DNA of 64,000 bases from Petrosia ficiformis. Taxonomy: Eukaryota > Porifera > Demospongiae > Haplosclerida > Petrosiidae. The position numbers and the translations under genes are program-made. Below the pieces are notes generated by a model. It was not told the origin of the DNA. It searched no databases and was given only the letters and a program-made list of their open reading frames with translations. This document shows positions 61,077-64,000 of the stretch, piece after piece. Location: NCBI GenBank assembly GCA_947044365.1, contig OX345639.1, positions 1,747,001 to 1,811,000 on the forward strand, given 5' to 3'. Within the stretch, counting starts at the first letter, position 1. The number at the start of each line of letters is the position of its first letter.

Positions 61077-61290
61077 AAGGCTACTTCACTAATGATGCAA
61101 AGCCTTGTGTCGCATCAATGCGTTGCATTGTAAACACGATATGCTCCTTCAATGCCATCAGACACAATGCCAGGATAGGATCTGGTTCTATCTTTTCATC
61201 AGCTAAGTTGCGTTTCACCAATCAGTTTTCGGAATTTTATTACAATGCAACAAATGCAATGCAAGCAAGGCTTTGCATCATTTGTGACTA
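61077..61290. mobile_element. Foldback MITE, copy 2
   Basis: AAGGCTACTTCACTAATGAT at the left and GCATCATTTGTGACTAG at the right are inverted, with inner GCGTTGCATTGTAAACA against CAATGCAA. Relative of 22668-22891. Confidence 0.55.
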
Positions 61291-61941
61291 GTGTTGTTTT
61301 AGTTAACTATAACTATAACTAAAACACCTTTTAGTAAGGTATTATTAAAGAAAATTAAGTAAGGCATTACAATTTAATAAGGCGTTATAAATTTAGTAAG
61401 GCATTATAAATTTAGTAAGGACTTATAAATTTAGTAAGGACTTATAAATTTAATAAGGCATTGGCCAATAATGGGCACTTTTATATAGTAAAACAAAAAC
61501 TCTTTTAGTAAGTCTTAGTTAATTAATTAAACTATAACTAAACTAAACATATGATAAACTAGGCATACTATAACTATTACTAAATCTTTAAATATATATG
61601 ATATATAAATACTTATCAATAATGTAATAACCTAGCCTTAGTTACTAAAAGTCCCAATTCTTACTGAAAGGGAATGTTAACTAATCTAACACTAATGATT
61701 GTGTATGTCTAACCACATTCAGTTAATTAATTAAGTTAACACTCTATCTCCTAAATGCACAACACATTCTACTGATGCAATTCTTGTACTTTGCAGTGTT
61801 TCAAAGTTCTAGAAATTTATACACTCTCCAATGGCAGTCGAACGAACAGAACAGACTTTACAGTTAACCTATACATGTCATACAATGTAGCTTAACAATT
61901 AAGAATGGTTACATGTATAATTATAATATATATATAATTAT

Positions 61942-62130
61942 CAGGGCTGATCTATTAATCAATCCATATTGAAATTCTTCGATTGTATGTCAGTGATATA
62001 TATGCTAATTATTCCAAAAGACATACTTTTAGTGCCTTTTTGATCATCAAAATGGGAGGAGTTTCCTGCATTAATTGACTTAATTGGCCTAATACTTCCA
62101 ATCATTATCAATCTATTTGAAGTTAGTTGG
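61942..62130 (+). repeat. Dispersed hAT-like repeat, copy 2
   Basis: CAGGGCTGATCTATTAATCA is followed by ATTGAAATTCTTCGATTGTA and GGAGGAGTTTCCTGCATTAA. This is the inverted partner of 1-262, about 70 bp shorter owing to an internal deletion. Confidence 0.5.
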
Positions 62131-62376
62131 CCCAATAAGTAACAAAGAGACTTTTGTTGATTACAGTTTATTCAACTTTAGTGTTAATAGGTTTTGATTG
62201 GTGCATATTATTATATGTCCTCAGTTTGTATCTTTTAGTCCTCATGTTGTGTTATTGTTCTCATGTGCTCTTGCTTTTGTTTATTGTTAGTATTTATATA
62301 TCATTTATAGTTGAGTTGAGTTCTTCTATAAACTATTATTATTTAAGAATAATCATCAGCCAAATTCCATTATATA

Positions 62377-62620
62377 TGTATGTATGTATGTATGTATTAT
62401 ATGTATGTATGTATTATATGTATATGCGTGTGTGTGGTGTATGTATGTATGTATGTGTGTACTATGAATGTACGTATATTATGTATGTTTGTGTATGAAT
62501 ATGTTTGTGTGTATATATGTATGTACATACATGTATGTACATGTATATACATACATGTATGTACATACATGTATGTACATACATGTATGTATATACATGT
62601 ATGTACATGTATATACATAC
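62377..62620. repeat. (ATGT)n / (TACATGTA)n microsatellite
   Basis: About 240 bp of ATGTATGT runs passing into self-complementary ACATACATGTATGTACATGT units. It yields Tyr/Met/Val/Cys-rich open frames on both strands that are not genes. Confidence 0.92.
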
Positions 62621-62843
62621 CAGTAATTGTCTGTTTAATCAGCTAGTCTTCATTTGGGTGGTGAAAAGGTGACATATGGTGATCACATGACATTGTTAGT
62701 TATTGGTAAATACATACATACATATATACCTACTCACAAATGCATTCATACACATACATATAATTACATATGTCCAAAGATACCATCAAGTCGTTATTAT
62801 GTGGTTGATTTAGGGCGGGGTTAATGCAAACCTTACTTTGTAT

Positions 62844-63116
62844 TAGTGATGAGTATAGATATTCTGACAAACCGATATAGGCTGCAGATATCTACCAATA
62901 TTCAATACACTAACCATCTGACATCTGATCCTTTCAATGCATTATCTTGATAATTATGAGTATCAAAAAAGAAAATTATAATCGTAAGGAACGACATTAC
63001 TAGTATACTAATTACAATATTGGTTATATCACTCAAAGCTCACTGATACAGATATTGAAACCAATGGCTGATAATAACTGATACCAATTACTTATCTGAT
63101 TATTGATGCATCACTA
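62844..63116. mobile_element. hAT-type MITE (273 bp)
   Basis: The ends TAGTGATG and CATCACTA are inverted. They are flanked by CTTTGTAT and CTTTGTAC, an 8-bp target duplication with one mismatch. Inside, GATATCTACCAATATT and AATATTGG..TATATC add partial symmetry. No coding capacity. Confidence 0.65.
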
Positions 63117-63714
63117 CTTTGTACGAAATTAAATCAGACAGTTAGAGATGGGAAAATACTAATCTGTGACTATCTGAACTTGTAATGAAACTGAAATTCA
63201 TTGATTATTGTTAGGAATAACAAACAATTCTAATAAACAATTAAACAATTAAACATGAGTTTAGTATATTATACTTACAATAGAATCATGTCTACAATGT
63301 GACAGTAACAATAATTACCTTAAATAAAGTCAGTTATTACTGTCTCACTACTGTGTTATTGAATCAATTATCCATAAATACTAAAAATTGATTGGTCAAT
63401 CAATCTGTAGTGGTTAGTGATAATCAATTTCAGAATCTCAGCCTATTCCTAGCACTACCGTATACATGTGTAGATTCTAAAAATTGGCTATTCCAAATTT
63501 GGCGAATTTTTAGAACCTATTTGGTATTGTATAAACTCACTATATAAAGTGCATGCGTAATAAACACGTGGCTAATATCGTCAATTAAAATCATTTTATC
63601 CCTATGGCAATAGTAAATTAATATCGCGATTATCGAAAATATCGATACTATCACTCAGCACTAATTAAAAGTTTGACATTTCACCTTTGTCAGTTACGAA
63701 CAACACCCACACGT

Positions 63715-64000
63715 AAGTACCAAGTACTAATGCTCTGATTTCAGCACTTCTCAGCTGGATGCATTTGTACTTGTACTTAAATACTTTCAAATGTACCTGT
63801 ACTTGTACTTAAATACTTTCAAATGTACTTGTACCTGTACTTGTATTTAAAAGGTACATGTACTTCTACTTAAATACTTTCAAAGGTACTTGTACTTGTA
63901 CTTAAATACTTTCAAAGGTACTTGTACCTGTACTTGTACTTAAAAGGTACATGTACTTGTACTTAAATATTTTCAAAGGTACATGTACTTGTACTTGTAC
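63715..64000. repeat. TACTTGTACTTAAATACTTTCAAAGG tandem array (open at right edge)
   Basis: Units of about 35-40 bp built from GTACTTGTACTTAAATACTT and TCAAAGGTAC with GTACCTGTACTTGTAC inserts. At least six units are visible and the array continues past the window. Confidence 0.85.

Larger units (their letters stand above)
61012..64000. other. Repeat-only region, probable EIF3G intron or 5' flank
   Basis: No exon is recognised in the last 3 kb. It holds a foldback MITE, AACTATAACT repeats (61288-61565), a hAT-like repeat (61942-62130), an (ATGT)n block, a 273-bp hAT-type MITE and a terminal tandem array. If EIF3G continues to the right this is one large intron. Confidence 0.5.

Overview
The window is animal nuclear DNA. 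It is AT-rich, its genes have many short exons with GT..AG introns, and introns and spacers are packed with small transposons, foldback repeats and microsatellites. The protein set (P-glycoprotein-type ABCB transporters, endophilin-B, SPOUT1, a PR-domain zinc-finger protein, TFIIB, eIF3g) is metazoan. Compact genes, low GC and an R2/HERO-like retroelement would suit an early-branching marine invertebrate such as a demosponge, but the species cannot be fixed from the sequence alone. All exon models were read by hand from splice sites and reading frame; edges may be off by a base or two.

Region 1 (1-25.2 kb, all minus strand): endophilin-B (SH3GLB) is followed by a tandem array of three ABCB full transporters. 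Copy A (12654-21060) and copy B (1497-10976) are both complete, with 18 exons coding 1299 and 1297 residues. Copy C (702-1245) shows only its first two exons before the window edge. The duplicated unit is about 10.4 kb and carried the last two exons of SH3GLB with it, so a stranded SH3 half-domain fragment (11593-11970) lies between A and B. Copy-specific insertions (a 770-bp hAT element and a foldback in A; other elements in B) date to after the duplication.

Region 2 (25.2-31.0 kb): two GNAT acetyltransferase genes face each other. The right one (30335-31012, minus) is full length and intronless. The left one (25408-25932, plus) lacks the N-terminal third. A decayed, frameshifted non-LTR retrotransposon with a restriction-like endonuclease (about 26440-29700, minus) lies between them.

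Region 3 (31.1-37.8 kb, plus): SPOUT1, a SPOUT-class RNA methyltransferase, in 11 exons. Its ATG is 107 bp from that of the divergent GNAT gene, so a shared promoter is likely. Its introns hold minisatellites, foldbacks, a tRNA-derived SINE and a decayed duplicate of its own exon 4.

Region 4 (39.5-61.0 kb, all minus): a PRDM gene (PR domain plus three C2H2 fingers), complete TFIIB (GTF2B, 9 exons, 324 residues) and the C-terminal 212 residues of eIF3g (EIF3G), whose N-terminal exon or exons were not found in the window. The large TFIIB introns contain 96-bp and 21-bp minisatellites, a 169-bp foldback and several MITEs. The last 3 kb contains repeats only. The genes are mostly housekeeping (transcription initiation, translation initiation, RNA methylation, membrane remodelling) plus an expanding xenobiotic-efflux family; they are neighbours, not one pathway.
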